Source: Raphanus sativus (taxonomy: Eukaryota; Streptophyta; Magnoliopsida; Brassicales; Brassicaceae). From it: DNA of 64,000 bases. The translations under genes and the position numbers were made by a program. This document shows, piece after piece, positions 24,448 to 37,462 of the stretch; position 1 is the first letter of the stretch; every line of letters begins with the position of its first letter. The DNA is taken from NCBI RefSeq assembly GCF_000801105.2, contig NC_079512.1:32567848-32631847 (forward strand). Direction: 5' to 3'. The notes under the pieces were generated by a model. That model saw only the letters and a list, made by a program, of their open reading frames with translations. It was not told the DNA's origin and ran no database searches.

Positions 24448-24957
24448 AACTTTTTATTCAAAAAGTTTGTCATCTTCCGATGTCTTCTTTTATGTTTTGC
24501 TTTTAAGCAAATGTGTTGCTTTGATTTACCGTATGTTTAACTTCTTATCATGAACTTAATGGCCGAGCCATTTTCTTGTAACCTTTCTAGTATTTTAATA
24601 GCAAAAATTTCGTCAAAAAAAAATTATTTTGATACTTCTAATAATATAGATATACACACACGCGATATACACACACGCTCAAGAAACATGTTTAGAGCAA
24701 TCAAGAGATATAAAACAATCATCTTTCCGGTAATACCACATCCAAAGAGCTAATTGCTTCTCTAACTCACGACTCTCCAAGAACGTTACACTCGGATTCC
24801 TGCAACAGTCAAAAGAACATTATGAATCTCAGTCTCATTTTTTAGTTAATACTTCCATATCAATCAAAAGTCTCCCTTACCTGCCTTCAGTAACTATTGA
24901 AAACATATCATTCCTTTGACCTTCTTTTAAACACAAAGATGCATGTGTGTTTAGCCC

Positions 24958-25923
24958 TCACGGCTCTTCAGAGGTTTCCATTTTGGATGCAGACTTGTTA
25001 ATTCTAAAGGCAGCGATGCACAAAGTAATATTACCAATCACAGTTAGTGCTCCCTGAAGCGCGACCAGCACCTAACGATGCAGCAATTCCCACCATTATC
25101 ACAGTTAAGCAAAGAGCTTAGACTAATTCATCTATCAGTGTTTCACCAAATGAGAGTAAAAAACAGGTTTTATTCACCTCAAGAGATTCAGCATTGTAAA
25201 AGAAATGCCAAGTGCATGCGCAAAGAGCTCCACCTAGCAAAGGCACCTGAACAACAGAGGAAACAAAACCATGAAAAGCCTTTCAAAAATACAAGAATCT
25301 AAGAAGTAACCTGTTTGAATCAGCTTTGAGAGAGGTCTAACCATTCCCCAGGAGAGACCTTTCCATGACTCGTAACCCTTTCTTTCTCCATATTTCCACA
25401 CCAACGCCATCGCCGTAATCCTACAAAACATCAAAACACACAAACATAAAGTCTCGATCTTTTAATGCAAAGTCTCGATCTTTAGACCGGTCTTAAACAC
25501 AGAATGAAGATGTGTTATCTCGTATCTAAGAAACCCACAACAGCAAACAGTATCTCGCATCACTACAGATCAAAAGTTCAAAACTTTTCTAAGATGGAAG
25601 GAGAGGAACCATTCGACGACGCTGGAAACATGAACAGCCCAAGTGGGTAACGACAACGCATTAGCCGGCTCGCTTAGGTGAAGAGCATCAACCGCAGCCA
25701 TAGCAGTACTATCTGGTCCTCCTCCCGCCATGAACGTTGCAGCCACCAAACCGGTTCCGACGAGACCCGACAGAGAAATCGGGTCATGGGTTAAGCTACG
25801 GCCACGGAGCTGACTGACAAGGGGAGACGGAGACGGAGGAGAAGAACGAAAATGGGAGGGAACTGGGCGGAGATCGGGTTTAGCGCAGGAGAAGATAAGA
25901 GTGGAGGTTGAAGCAATCGCCAT
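24958..25923 (-). CDS. YCF49-like plastid membrane protein
   Basis: Four exons by consistent splice phases: 25610-25923, 25311-25420, 25178-25233 and 24958-25071, giving 197 residues. The start MAIASTSTLIFSCAKPDLRP begins a Ser/Pro-rich chloroplast transit peptide of about 45 residues. The conserved core follows: WAVHVSSVVEW, ITAMALVWKYGE, then GLSWGMVRPLSKL, then ALCACTWHFFYNAESLE and GALTVIGNITLCIAAFRI. This is the YCF49/DUF2499 family, shared with cyanobacteria and some plastid genomes, with several membrane segments. Its biochemical role is not established. The first exon would otherwise run into a stop (SFHLRKVLNF), so the splice at GAATG|gttcct is well supported. It matches my memory of At4g22830. 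Confidence 0.9.
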
Positions 25924-26978
25924 GGCTCCTGAGATTTTTTTTGGTTTAAATTTTAAACCGGGTTTTGTCATCGAACCGTCCTTTTATTAGTTTTCAGAAA
26001 AGACACATGTGATGTGACAAAAACGGCAGTAGTGAATTTTTTGTTTTATTTTTGTCAACGAAAGTAGTAAATATACCATTTTATTATTTATTTTTTGATA
26101 AAGAAACCATTTTACCATTTACACATGAACATTTCTAATATTTAATTTAACTTTATAATTTACAAATGATATAGCTCAAATTGCTTATGAATTATATCAC
26201 ATTAAAATTAAAACTAAAACTAAATATATAATTAATATTTGTCTGAATTATATCAATAACTCAAACTAAATCAGATGTAAATTATGATATAAAATCATAC
26301 TTAATATATATAAAAACTGAAAATTTCCAATAATTCTAAGTTCAAATCTTAATTATTTATAGTTTAACTAAGAGAGAACTTAAATGTATAACAGTATATT
26401 TGCTCATTTTACTCTTAAATAGAGTTTAAAAAAAAAAGAAAAGCTCTAATTTAATTATATTGTCTATTTTATAATAGAGTAAAAAATAGGTTTTGTTAGA
26501 ATAAAATCTGATTTGATCATGAATTTTCATTTTGGGGAAAAAAGTTTTACATCTGAAATGCTCTATGGATATCAATATATGTGCTAAGAAATGTTAATTT
26601 CAGATTACCAGAAAAAGGTAAATTTCAAATTGTGAAAAGATAAAAAAAATATTTGGGTATTCTTTTTTCCTTTAAAAAAAAGAAGAAAAAAGAGGAAAGT
26701 AATTGGTGGAAAACATGTGTAAGAGAAAGAAAGCGATTAATGTACTCGTGTAGGATTATCGGCAGGCACAAACACAAAGCCACAAGACACAAGACACAAG
26801 GGCACAAGCAAAGAAGAAGAAGAAAGAATACACAAATCCCTGAAACCTTGCTCAGTTGCCAAATTGATTTGCATTCATCTTCTCCTTCCCACGCCCCAAT
26901 CTCTCTACTTCTCCGATCACTTGGATCGGGGAATCCACTCGATTATAGGCTCTCTTTCCGTCTCTGGATTGTGTTCCG
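25924..26978. other. Divergent intergenic region between YCF49-like and VTT genes
   Basis: The two flanking genes point away from each other, so this about 1-kb AT-rich stretch holds both promoters. No CDS is seen. In Arabidopsis I recall a bile-acid:sodium-symporter-like gene (At4g22840) at this position; no trace is readable here. Confidence 0.5.
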
Positions 26979-28518
26979 ATGACGTGTCCGGTAGACGAAA
27001 AGGCACTTCTTTTGCCGCGGATGAAAGTCGAAGACGACGTCGAGAAAGGGGTTTATGTGAAACTGAGCGAGGCTCAAGAAGAATCATCAGGGCAGGAGGA
27101 GGAGAAGGAAGAAGAAGACGAAGTAAAGGAGGTTGCTGCTACGTCGCCGTTTTGGTCCTGGTTCAAGCTTGCTCTTTTATTCTCTTTCCTTGCTGCCTTG
27201 GCCTTCGTTGCTTACCGATGGGTCGGTCCTTTAATCATGGACAAGGTTTGCATCTTTTATTCCAAAACCAAATGCATGTCTCTTATTGACGGCTTTCCTT
27301 AGTCTTAGTCTTAGCATAGTGTTTGTCACTGTTTGGTTAGAACCTTGTGTATTGCCTCCTTAATGATGCCTCAAACTCTGCAAGTTATATAGATTTTGAG
27401 GGTTTCTGTGGGTTTTAATAATCTCAACCATGTTCATCATGTCTTTTATTCATCCTAGTACTAACGAATCCAACAGTTCTTGCATTAGAGATCATCTGTG
27501 TCTACTTTATTTTATTTTTTTTTGCTAACCAGGGGAACTGTTATTATCCACTTACTTGGTTTGTTTGTTGTTGGCAGGAGCTTATCCCGATTATAAAATG
27601 GGAGATAAGGACTTTCACACATCCCGTGTGCGGTCTTCTTGTCTTTGCATCCGTAGCTGTATTCCCCACTATACTTCTTCCCTCTACTCCCTCCATGTGG
27701 ATTGCTGGGATGACCTTTGGTTATGGCTACGGCTTTCTACTTATTATCTCTGCTGCATCTCTTGGTGTCTCCCTTCCTTACTTCATTGGTCATCTCTTCC
27801 GCCACAATATTCAAGTATACCCTACCCCGATTAAAAAAAATATGTGTTTCTTTCTACTTTAGCTTGAATTAATCACTGTACACTAGAAAATCTTAGTTAT
27901 ATAATTTTTTTCTAGTTTCCTCAGATGGTGCATTTGATTGATGAAGCTGCAATTTGTGAATGTGTCTGAGATCTGTTTGTGTCTCTTTTATTCTCGTGAT
28001 TGTGCAGGGATGGTTGGAAAGATATCCTGATCAAGCAGTGGTATTAAGAGCTGCGGGTGAAGGGAACTGGTTTCACCAGTTTCGAGCTGTGACTCTAATC
28101 CGGATTTCTCCATTCCCTTACATTCTTTATAACTACTGCTCTGTAGCAACTCGTGTTAAGTACGGTCCTTACATCACCGGATCTCTCTTAGGCATGGTGC
28201 CCGAGATCTTTGTTGCTATCTATACGTAAGTCAAGGTTCCTATCTCTGAATAGCATCTAAGCTTCTACTTAAGGTCCCCTTTTTCCTGTCCACTGACCAG
28301 TGTGTTGTTGTCTCGTTTTCTGTGTGTGTTGCAGAGGGAATCTTGTGAAGACATTAGCAGATGCATCTTCTGCAGATAAACACGGCCTCTCGGTTACACA
28401 GATCATTCTCAACATTTTGGGCTTTCTAGGAACTGTGGCTACGACGGTTCTCATCACAAAGTATGCGAAAAGACAGCTGGAGACCATGAAGAAAGAGGAA
28501 GAGGCATTGTTGCAATAA
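26979..28518 (+). CDS. SNARE-associated (VTT/TVP38-TMEM64) membrane protein
   Basis: Four exons: 26979-27245, 27578-27814, 28008-28225 and 28335-28518, 301 residues with all phases consistent. The N-terminus is cytosolic and acidic (EEEKEEEDEVKE). A first membrane segment follows at about residues 57-77 (WFKLALLFSFLAALAFVAY). The VTT/SNARE_assoc domain comes next, with the hallmark FGYGYGFLLI-SAASLG segment and R-SPFPYILYNY. A final span lies at about 268-285 (IILNILGFLGTVATTVLITK). Plant relatives of yeast Tvp38 and TMEM41/VMP1 are in ER, Golgi or plastid membranes, and related animal proteins scramble lipids. The substrate is unknown here. Matches my recollection of At4g22850. Confidence 0.92.
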
Positions 28519-29034
28519 AACCCCTCAGAGTTGCTTTTATCTCTCGTCTCACTCCTTACACAGTTCACGTCTGCTCCAAGATGTGTAAGAGCACTGGTTA
28601 TTTTGTTTCCTTGGTGGTTCTTCTCATCTCTTTAATTAACACAGCCTTCAAAAAAAGAAGAAGAAACATATATGGTGGTTAACTAGTAGTATGAACAGAG
28701 GGAGAATCTAACACCATTCTTGATTCTTGGGTGTAAGTAAGTATTGTGTACTTGTGTGGCTTTGGTGACATGAATTTAAAAAAAATTGTTATTTGCAAAC
28801 GATGAAAATGAGAGAATCTTGGATTAATTTACTTTTCTTTTATGTTGTAATGCGTCAGATCAAATCAGTTTTATTTAAAGTAAACAAGCTTTAACATACC
28901 ACAATGACACAATCCATATAAATATGTCTTCACATCTTTAATAAGACACACATCAAAGACATGATACATACACAAACATAAGATAACAGAGAAACTCCAA
29001 CATAGAGTTTCACATGCTGTATAATGACTCAAAC
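28519..29034. other. Convergent intergenic region, 3' flanks
   Basis: Lies between the ends of the VTT gene and anthocyanidin synthase, so it holds both 3' untranslated regions. Arabidopsis has additional genes here as I recall (At4g22860, At4g22870); I see no remnant. Confidence 0.5.
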
Positions 29035-30710
<1,676 letters not shown>

Positions 30711-31042
30711 TCAACCAGTATAAGTGTGTCCACTGATATCCACATTTTATTTTATTTTTGAAAATTATTTTGACTGGTTTCAATTTTATACAAGACTTTT
30801 ATTTTGAAAAAAAAGAAAATATATCACATTTTTCTATTTTAACCAAGAACTCTTATTTCATAGTAATTCTTACCCTGCTTATAGCTCTGAAATGAATAAT
30901 TATATATAGTCTTTATTCCGAATTACAATATTTGTGTGGAAATTCTTTTACAAACAAATATTTTTTTTTTAGCAACTAAACAAAGATTATTCCTAGTAGC
31001 TAGCATAAAAAAATGTCTATGTTTCTGATTTAAAATGGTAAA

Positions 31043-32389
31043 CTAGATTTTGACCCGCTCAACCGAACGGGTATCAATTTTCATTTTTTTCTTTGTTTAT
31101 ATTAAATATTATACATGGTTTGTAATGTGTGTACTAATATCATATATTTAAAAATAACAATGTACTTAGTTACATCGAATAATTTTTGTATTCTAAAGTA
31201 AATTATATGACCAATATTTAATGGACATCATATAAACAAATCAAACATTTGTATAATTAGGTTTATGTATAAAATATCTAGAAAATAAAATTTCTAAATT
31301 AAAAGTAAAAAACATATACAAATATGAGTTAGTATGGTATTAAAAATTGATACATTAGTTATAAAATTTGTAAAAAAATAAAAATATAGATAATTTATTC
31401 CATAGAATATTCAATTTGTATAATTGTATCAATAGTTTCAAAATAGAGAAGGTGTATGCACTGTGAAAATATTTTAAATCACGTTAGCAAAATTTCAAAA
31501 AGTATAGATTTCTCTGAAAATTTTAATTAGTTAAAAAACCTAGGAATGTGATCTAAATTTGTAATAAGTATTTATCTGTATAAGTGATTATATATATTTT
31601 AAAAATTTTACCCGATTAAATAATTGTTTATATGACATTTTTAAACATAATAATTTATAATTTATATTGAGTAATTTTATTTTGTTTTTATAACCCACCA
31701 ATTGTATAATCCATACTTTTAAGAAATATGACCCAATATATTGGTACAAATGTATTTTTTATGGATCAAAAATTATGATAATGTATAATAAAAATGTGTA
31801 TATATTAATTTTAAAATATATGGTGTTATATATTTTATATTTCAACATTTATCATACTGAACTTACATTGTGGTATTATTTATATGAAAAATATATGTGA
31901 CATAATATTTTTATATATTATATAAATGATTATTTTAATGTGACTTTTATTTTTAGTTATTACGAATAAATAATAAAAATATAATTACATGTTTAGAATA
32001 AAATGTTTGTTAAATATTTAAAGCTATGTTTATTAATTATTTCCAAACACACATATATAAGAAAATAGGAAAAAAAACAATGAATAATATAAGTTAGGTT
32101 TATTAATATTTGTTGCCATTTTTTTTATTTCGAATTCGATTTTAGAAATGTATTAATTAAACAAAAAAAAATCATAAAAAGTAACCCACATTAAATAGAA
32201 ATTGATTTTGAAAATACATTAATTAAACCAAAAAAGACAGATAATTTTTAGGAAAAAACACATTAAATAACTGAAAAAGACAAGCATTAATATATGAAGA
32301 TTAATTAAATGCTCAGTGGCATATCATTGTAAATAATACTAAAAACTAAGAGGTATTTTTAAAGTGTATTTCTGTTTTAATAGAATAGA
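31043..32389 (-). mobile_element. Helitron, non-autonomous, both ends visible
   Basis: On the minus strand the element begins TCTATTCTATTAAAACAGAA (from 32389, preceded by A) and ends with a hairpin and CTAG at 31043, followed by T. The hairpin ACCCG...CGGGT lies at 31053-31072. TC start, CTAG end and an A/T insertion site are the diagnostic Helitron features; there is no target duplication or inverted repeat. The 1347-bp interior is AT-rich with no helicase or replication initiator, so it depends on an autonomous relative. The 5' end matches the pattern I associate with crucifer ATREP-type families. Confidence 0.8.
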
Positions 32390-32445
32390 TACGTAATGCT
32401 GACGTGGATATTTAGAAAAATATCATCAGAGATCTGCCTAGGAAT

Positions 32446-33515
32446 TAGGGATGTTGTGATGGGCAAAATTACCCAGCCCGGCCCGAACCCGAAATGAACC
32501 CGCCCAAAAAATACCCTAAACTAAAAGACCCGAACAAAACCCGGTGTCATTAGAGTAACCCGCGAAAAACCCGAAAAGTATAGGGTTACCCACGGGTACC
32601 CGTGAAAAACCCTGTTTCTATTTTTTTTTTCAGTTTTGTGGATTTAGTTAAACTCTGTCTCTACTCCTACAGGGACAAACTCTTCCCAGACACTAGATCT
32701 TGCTCGCTTTGAGTGACTAAGAGTTTCAGCTGATTGAGTAGGATGAGTTTCACTTTGTGCTTGTCCTTGCGTTTCTGCTTCATCCTCATCATCAATCTCC
32801 ATCCGCTCATTCTCAGCATTAAGAACTGCTATTGTTTCAAGTGTCTGTGAATCCATTCTGCAAAACCAGTAAACAATCACAAAATTTAAGTTATTATTGA
32901 ATAAAAAAGTTATAGAGGATAAATCCAAATCACAAAAAAAAAAAAACTTTGAAGAGATTAGATATAAATATATAATTATATAAAAAACTTTTTACCTTGT
33001 TTTTTGTTGTCTACCAAGGTCAAAGACTCAGAGAAGCTCGTTGAGTCGTTTCCACGGCTCGCTACGCAGGGAGTTGGTTCAATAAGAAAGGGTGAGCTGT
33101 GATGTGAGTATTTGTATGGTTTCTTAATGAAGAAGAAAGGGAATGAAGATTCTCCTCTTTTGTTCTATGAATCGTGATTTTGCAGAGTAGAGAACATATA
33201 CATGTACATGTATATGTTCTGATTTTGAGATCTGAGATTTGTGACTGGCCACGGGAAAAACAAAAAAAATTAGGGTAAAGAGAAACCAATAAAACGATGT
33301 CGACAATGTCGTTTCATTTACTTAATTTTTTTTTTAAAAAAAACCCATCGGGTACCCGAAACCCGATAGGGTAAACCCGAATGGGTAATTTACAGACCAA
33401 GACCCGCCCAAATAAAACCCGCGAATTTTGAACAGTAATAACTCGGGTTTTGGGCTTAAAATTTTAGTAGGGTTTTGGGTACCCAGCGGGTAATTACCCA
33501 TTGTTAACATCCCTA
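32446..33515 (-). mobile_element. hAT element, internally deleted, 8-bp target duplication
   Basis: Begins TAGGGATGTTGTGATGGG and ends CCCATTGTTAACATCCCTA. Exact 8-bp duplications ctaggaat lie at 32438-32445 and 33516-33523. Sub-terminal regions carry many ACCCG-type repeats. Inside, on the minus strand, is the N-terminus of a transposase related to that at 20644-22014. At 1070 bp it is a deletion derivative that kept its 5' coding start but lost the catalytic part. Confidence 0.92.
32644..32856 (-). pseudogene. N-terminal stub of hAT transposase
   Basis: From ATG 32856 the translation starts MDSQTLETIAVLNAENERME, has an acidic stretch, then SSVWEEFVPVGVE, and stops at 32644. It aligns with the start of the larger transposase (MDLESLNTIAILDAQ...; KVWEDFTSVGVE). 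The frame ends at the beginning of the BED zinc finger, where the internal deletion of the element begins. Seventy residues remain, which cannot catalyse transposition, although an N-terminal fragment could in principle be expressed. Confidence 0.8.
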
Positions 33516-33692
33516 CTAGGAATTCATATCCACACTTGTCTTATCTCCTAATTTCTTCCCTCCAAATCAAATTCCTAATTTTAAAATAAAATAATTAAAA
33601 AAAAATCAGCTGAGAGTATCTCATCTTCAACCACACAAGGTTCCTGGAAAACAGAGGAAAAAAAAGGAATCTCCTTTCTCCTCCCAGGGAAA

Positions 33693-35346
33693 ATGGGTAG
33701 CAAGATGCTGTTCAGTTTAACAAGCCCTCAACTCTTCTCCGCCGTTTCTCGCAAACCCACCACCCCTCCTTGTTTCTCGTCGAGGACTCAATGGTCTCAG
33801 CTCACCCCTGGAAGATCGGTTCCCTTGAGAAAAAGATTCTTCCTGTTGCCTGCAAAAGCCACCACAGAGCAATCAGGTCTTCACTTTGCCTCATATGTCT
33901 CAACTTGCTATTGAAGTTTTGAATTTGAGTCTTTTTGGTCTTCCTTTTTAAGGTCAAGTAGGAGGAGAAGACGTGGATAGCAACATCATGCCTTACTGTA
34001 GCATCAACAAGGCTGAGAAGAAATCAATTGGTGAAATGGAACAAGAGTTTCTCCAAGCCATGCAAGTAACGCCTACTTCAACCCTCCCCCCATCCTTTTT
34101 CATATACTAATAACAAATCTTTCAAGAGCCTGACCGACTGTTGTTTTTTGTTGCAGTCGTTCTATTACGATGGCAAGGCGATCATGTCGAATGAGGAGTT
34201 TGATAACCTTAAAGAAGAGCTCATGTGGGAAGGAAGCAGCGTTGTCATGCTAAGTAATCTAACTATGATCAATATCTTTTGTTTTTGTTTTTTCTTTAGG
34301 CGTATAAACTTCACTTTCATCTTTGGTTTGGTTACCATGACACCCGTAGGTTCTGATGAACAGAGATTCTTGGAAGCTTCGATGGCTTATGTTTCTGGAA
34401 ATCCAATCCTCAATGATGAAGAATTTGATAATCTCAAACTCAAACTAAAGGTCCATTCTCCTTTTATGCTTCAAACTCAAAATATATATATTTTTCTCTA
34501 ATAAGCTTTTCAGTTTTATGAATCTTTCTGCATTTCTATAGATGGATGGTAGCGAGATTGTGTGCGAGGGTCCAAGATGCAGTCTCCGTAGTAAAAAGGT
34601 TAAAGATAACATATTAACGATTCTTTGCTCAATGGTTATACCATATGACGATACTAATTTACTGTCTTGTTAATTTTCCTTTATATGTAGGTGTATAGTG
34701 ATCTCGCTGTAGATTACTTCAAAATGCTATTGCTCAATGTTCCAGCATCCGTTGTTGCTCTTGGACTGTGAGTCTCAACAAACCAATTCTCTTATTTCTT
34801 CTCTATTCGAACATTCAGATCTTTTGAACCTGTCTTTACTAACATGGTTTTATTTCAGGTTTTTCTTCTTGGACGACATTACAGGTTTTGAGATCACATA
34901 CATCTTGGAGCTTCCAGAGCCATTTAGTTTCATATTCACTTGGTTCGCTGCCGTGCCTTTGATCGTATACTTGGCTTCAACCATCACCAAATTGATCATC
35001 AAAGACTTCCTGATCTTGAAGGTAAAAAAGAAAAAAAAACATAACTCTAATTGCTAAAGAATAGCAACAACAAGATTCTTGATGAGTGTTCTTGTTCGGT
35101 AGGGTCCTTGTCCAAATTGTGGAGCAGAGAATGTTTCCTTCTTTGGAACAATTCTTTCAATCTCCAGTGGTGGCAAAACCAACAATGTCAAATGCACCAA
35201 GTAAGATTATAGCTTTAGACCTTTGTTTCTATTGTTTAACATGTAACTATATTTGAATATTTGATCAATCTTGTGGTTTCAGCTGTGGAACCGCGATGGA
35301 GTATGACTCTGGTTCTAGGCTGATCACATTGCCAGAAGGAAGCTAA
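33693..35346 (+). CDS. PGRL1A: PGRL1-like thylakoid protein of cyclic electron flow
   Basis: Nine exons with consistent phases: 33693-33876, 33953-34065, 34157-34253, 34350-34450, 34542-34598, 34691-34767, 34859-35021, 35103-35200 and 35283-35346, 317 residues. A Ser/Thr-rich transit peptide of about 60 residues leads in. Then come two repeats of a YYDGKAIMSNEEFDNLKEEL / YVSGNPILNDEEFDNLKLKL module, and two membrane spans (about VPASVVALGLFFFLDDI and FTWFAAVPLIVYLASTI). A C-terminal zinc-ribbon-like pair of cysteine motifs follows (GPCPNCGAENV and CTNCGTAM). PGRL1 works with PGR5 in thylakoids to return electrons from ferredoxin to plastoquinone around photosystem I and is controlled by its cysteines. 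All expected cysteine motifs are present. Corresponds to At4g22890. Confidence 0.94.
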
Positions 35347-36402
35347 GCTTGAACCCTGTGAGGTATACATCTTCATATACATAGTAATCCTGTTTAATTT
35401 ACTCTCTTTTATGTTCACATGAAAGTTTGGGATATTATATTAAAGTTTTTTTTTTAATAATCTAGTAGAAGATGGAAAAGGAAAGAATGGGTTTTGTCAG
35501 AAGCAAAAATGGATTTGATGCCTGTATATTTAAGATCTTCCATGTTAGCTCTCTATCTCCTTCACATGATTTCTGATTTGTAAGTACTGTGTAAGCAATA
35601 AGGGAAAATATTTAATGAATACTTCTTCACCAACTTTTCAAAGGTGTAATATGATATTTAATTCAGACTTTACTTCACAAAGTGAAATTAAATTTTACAA
35701 AGTTAGGATTTTATTTATTTTCTTATATTTAAATCGTAAAAGAAATGGATTGAAAGTCATGAAGTTGTTGTCAAGATTTTGACTTCAAATCTAACTTTAA
35801 AAGGATGATTCTATAAATAAAAAGTCACACGTGATGTATGTGGGTTCACCTTCAATATGTCAGGTACATTTTATTTTCTACCCTGTCCTCAGAGAAGAAG
35901 GTTTACAAGCTTTTCTTCCATATGCTCAACAACGCACACAAATTTAGGAGTAGCGTATAGTGTGTGGTTGTAAGAGATTCAAATGGTATGTAACACAAAG
36001 AGATTGATTGATTATGGAGCTAAAGTCAATAACACATAATTAGATGACAGACAAAAGCATAACCATTACACAAAAGAGGAAAATGTCACGAATATTAGCA
36101 CGCCAGTGTGTCTCTTCTTTTTTATATAATAAGTTACTATTTTCTTAGTTTTGAATGGTAATTAACACACGATTAATCTTTTTTTGGTCAGGCACAAGAG
36201 TTTAATCATGATCATCATCTTCCCATGCTTGTATCATCATTAACTCAATTTTCTCCTCCACTAGACCTATCAATTGCTTTTCTGTTGATATGAAAAAAGC
36301 ATTTAAAATTTTAAAACCTCTACGTTAGAACGGTCGTATATGTTTAGAATTTGTTTCTTTACTCTTCACTTCCTACAAACCCTATAGTCTCTTGATCCTC
36401 TC
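35347..36402. other. Intergenic region between PGRL1 and the DUF1191 pseudogene
   Basis: Contains the likely 3' untranslated region of PGRL1 to about 35620, then AT-rich DNA that once was the promoter of the DUF1191 gene. No ORF is supported. Confidence 0.5.
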
Positions 36403-37258
36403 ATGGATTCTTTTTTCCTTTTGTACATCAAAGATCCCTAATACCATCATCATTCTCGTCAGACTTCTCTTATCATTCCACCAATCTGTTTCTCAATCAA
36501 TCCAATCTACTCATCTTCTTGATCTCATGATCAGAGATTACACCATTACAAATTTTAAAGCCAAAACTGAACACACAGAAAATCCATCTCCCTTCTAGTT
36601 TCTCCGGTATAGAAATCTACACGGTCATGTTAAGATAGCTTACAATGCATGTTTGTCTCTGGTCCTCGGTCTAGTAGCTTATACTGCTAACTAACCCTAA
36701 CGGTGTGGCTACAAACCCTTACGAGGTTAACGTTGTTGGTACCGATCTCAACCCAATCTTGATTGATTTCTTGAACAGCAAGGCAGGTTGTAACCCTGGC
36801 CCTGACCCTAAGACGACAAAGAAGAACTCATCAGACTTGTTTGCGTGTTACGCAAGCAGCGGTAACACAACGTTTAGTGATCAAGTTTCACTTTATGTTT
36901 GCAAAGGAACGAGAAAAGGGCATTACTCTCTCGTGGTAACGACAGAGGCTGGAGGAAAAGATGACAGTGGTGGTAGTGGTAACATGAAGACACCATCGAC
37001 GGAGATGAATGACGGCAGCTGAGGAGGAAAGTTGAGCCGGTGGAAAGTGGTGGTAGGTAGTGTGATTGGACCGCAGTCTTTTTGGGTTGTTGGTGGTGGC
37101 GACGTTAGTGAAGGGCAAGAAGAAAGCAGAGGGAGAGAGAGTGAAAGAGAAGAGCTTATGATATGAAGAAGCTCTTCAGGTTTCAATGGTGGGTCATGTT
37201 AGTGCTCCCACTGCTTCTGGAACTAGAACTCTTCACATAATGCTGGATGATAGGTATA
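36403..37258 (+). pseudogene. DUF1191 membrane-protein gene, decayed
   Basis: Pieces of the family can be read in order but in shifting frames: a start MDSFFLLYI at 36403, then HLLDLMIRDYTITNFKAK, then SGIEIYTV, then VLGLVAYTAN, then the long frame 36705-37022 (GVATNPYEVNVVGTDLNPI, CYASSGNTTFSDQVSLYVC, GHYSLVV). The transmembrane part LSRWKVVVGSVIG and the tail YEEALQVSMVGHVSAPTASG follow. Several frameshifts and in-frame stops separate them, and the central domain between RDYTI and the long frame is mostly deleted. DUF1191 proteins are secretory-pathway single-span membrane proteins of unknown role. Position matches At4g22900 as I recall. It is between PGRL1 and FZR2, as in Arabidopsis, so this is local decay and not a transposed copy. 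Confidence 0.85.
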
Positions 37259-37462
37259 AAACACTCATACAAATCATTATCCATAATTATAATTTGTTTT
37301 CTGATTGCCCCCTAAAATTTTGATGTGTTAATTGAGTTTCCTAAATACATATAAATGCATATAATAGTTTTCAAAAAAATAATACATATAATATATTATT
37401 AGATAAATTAGTTTGAATGGATCCAATGTGAAATCTCATTAAGTGTTTTCATTTAATTAAAA

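Larger units (their letters stand above)
20541..24623 (+). mobile_element. LINE fragment (ORF1 only), split by a hAT insertion
   Basis: The left piece 20541-20691 translates in frame as SAWNPAGTLALPEI then VWLTLKDIPHQLYSKKG and ends ASGIGA, the end of a DUF4283 domain. The right piece from 23332 resumes with PMLTSRPWLD without loss of a codon. The 3' end is a typical LINE tail: a short untranslated stretch, then an A-run at 24615-24623. The left end is truncated inside ORF1, as expected from incomplete reverse transcription. ORF2 (endonuclease, reverse transcriptase) is absent, so the element is dead. The 2.6-kb interruption is the hAT element described separately. Confidence 0.8.

Noticed and set aside
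26653..27289. Alternative frames overlapping VTT exon 1
   Set aside because: The frame starting at 26979 splices into the full VTT domain; the others are shadows.
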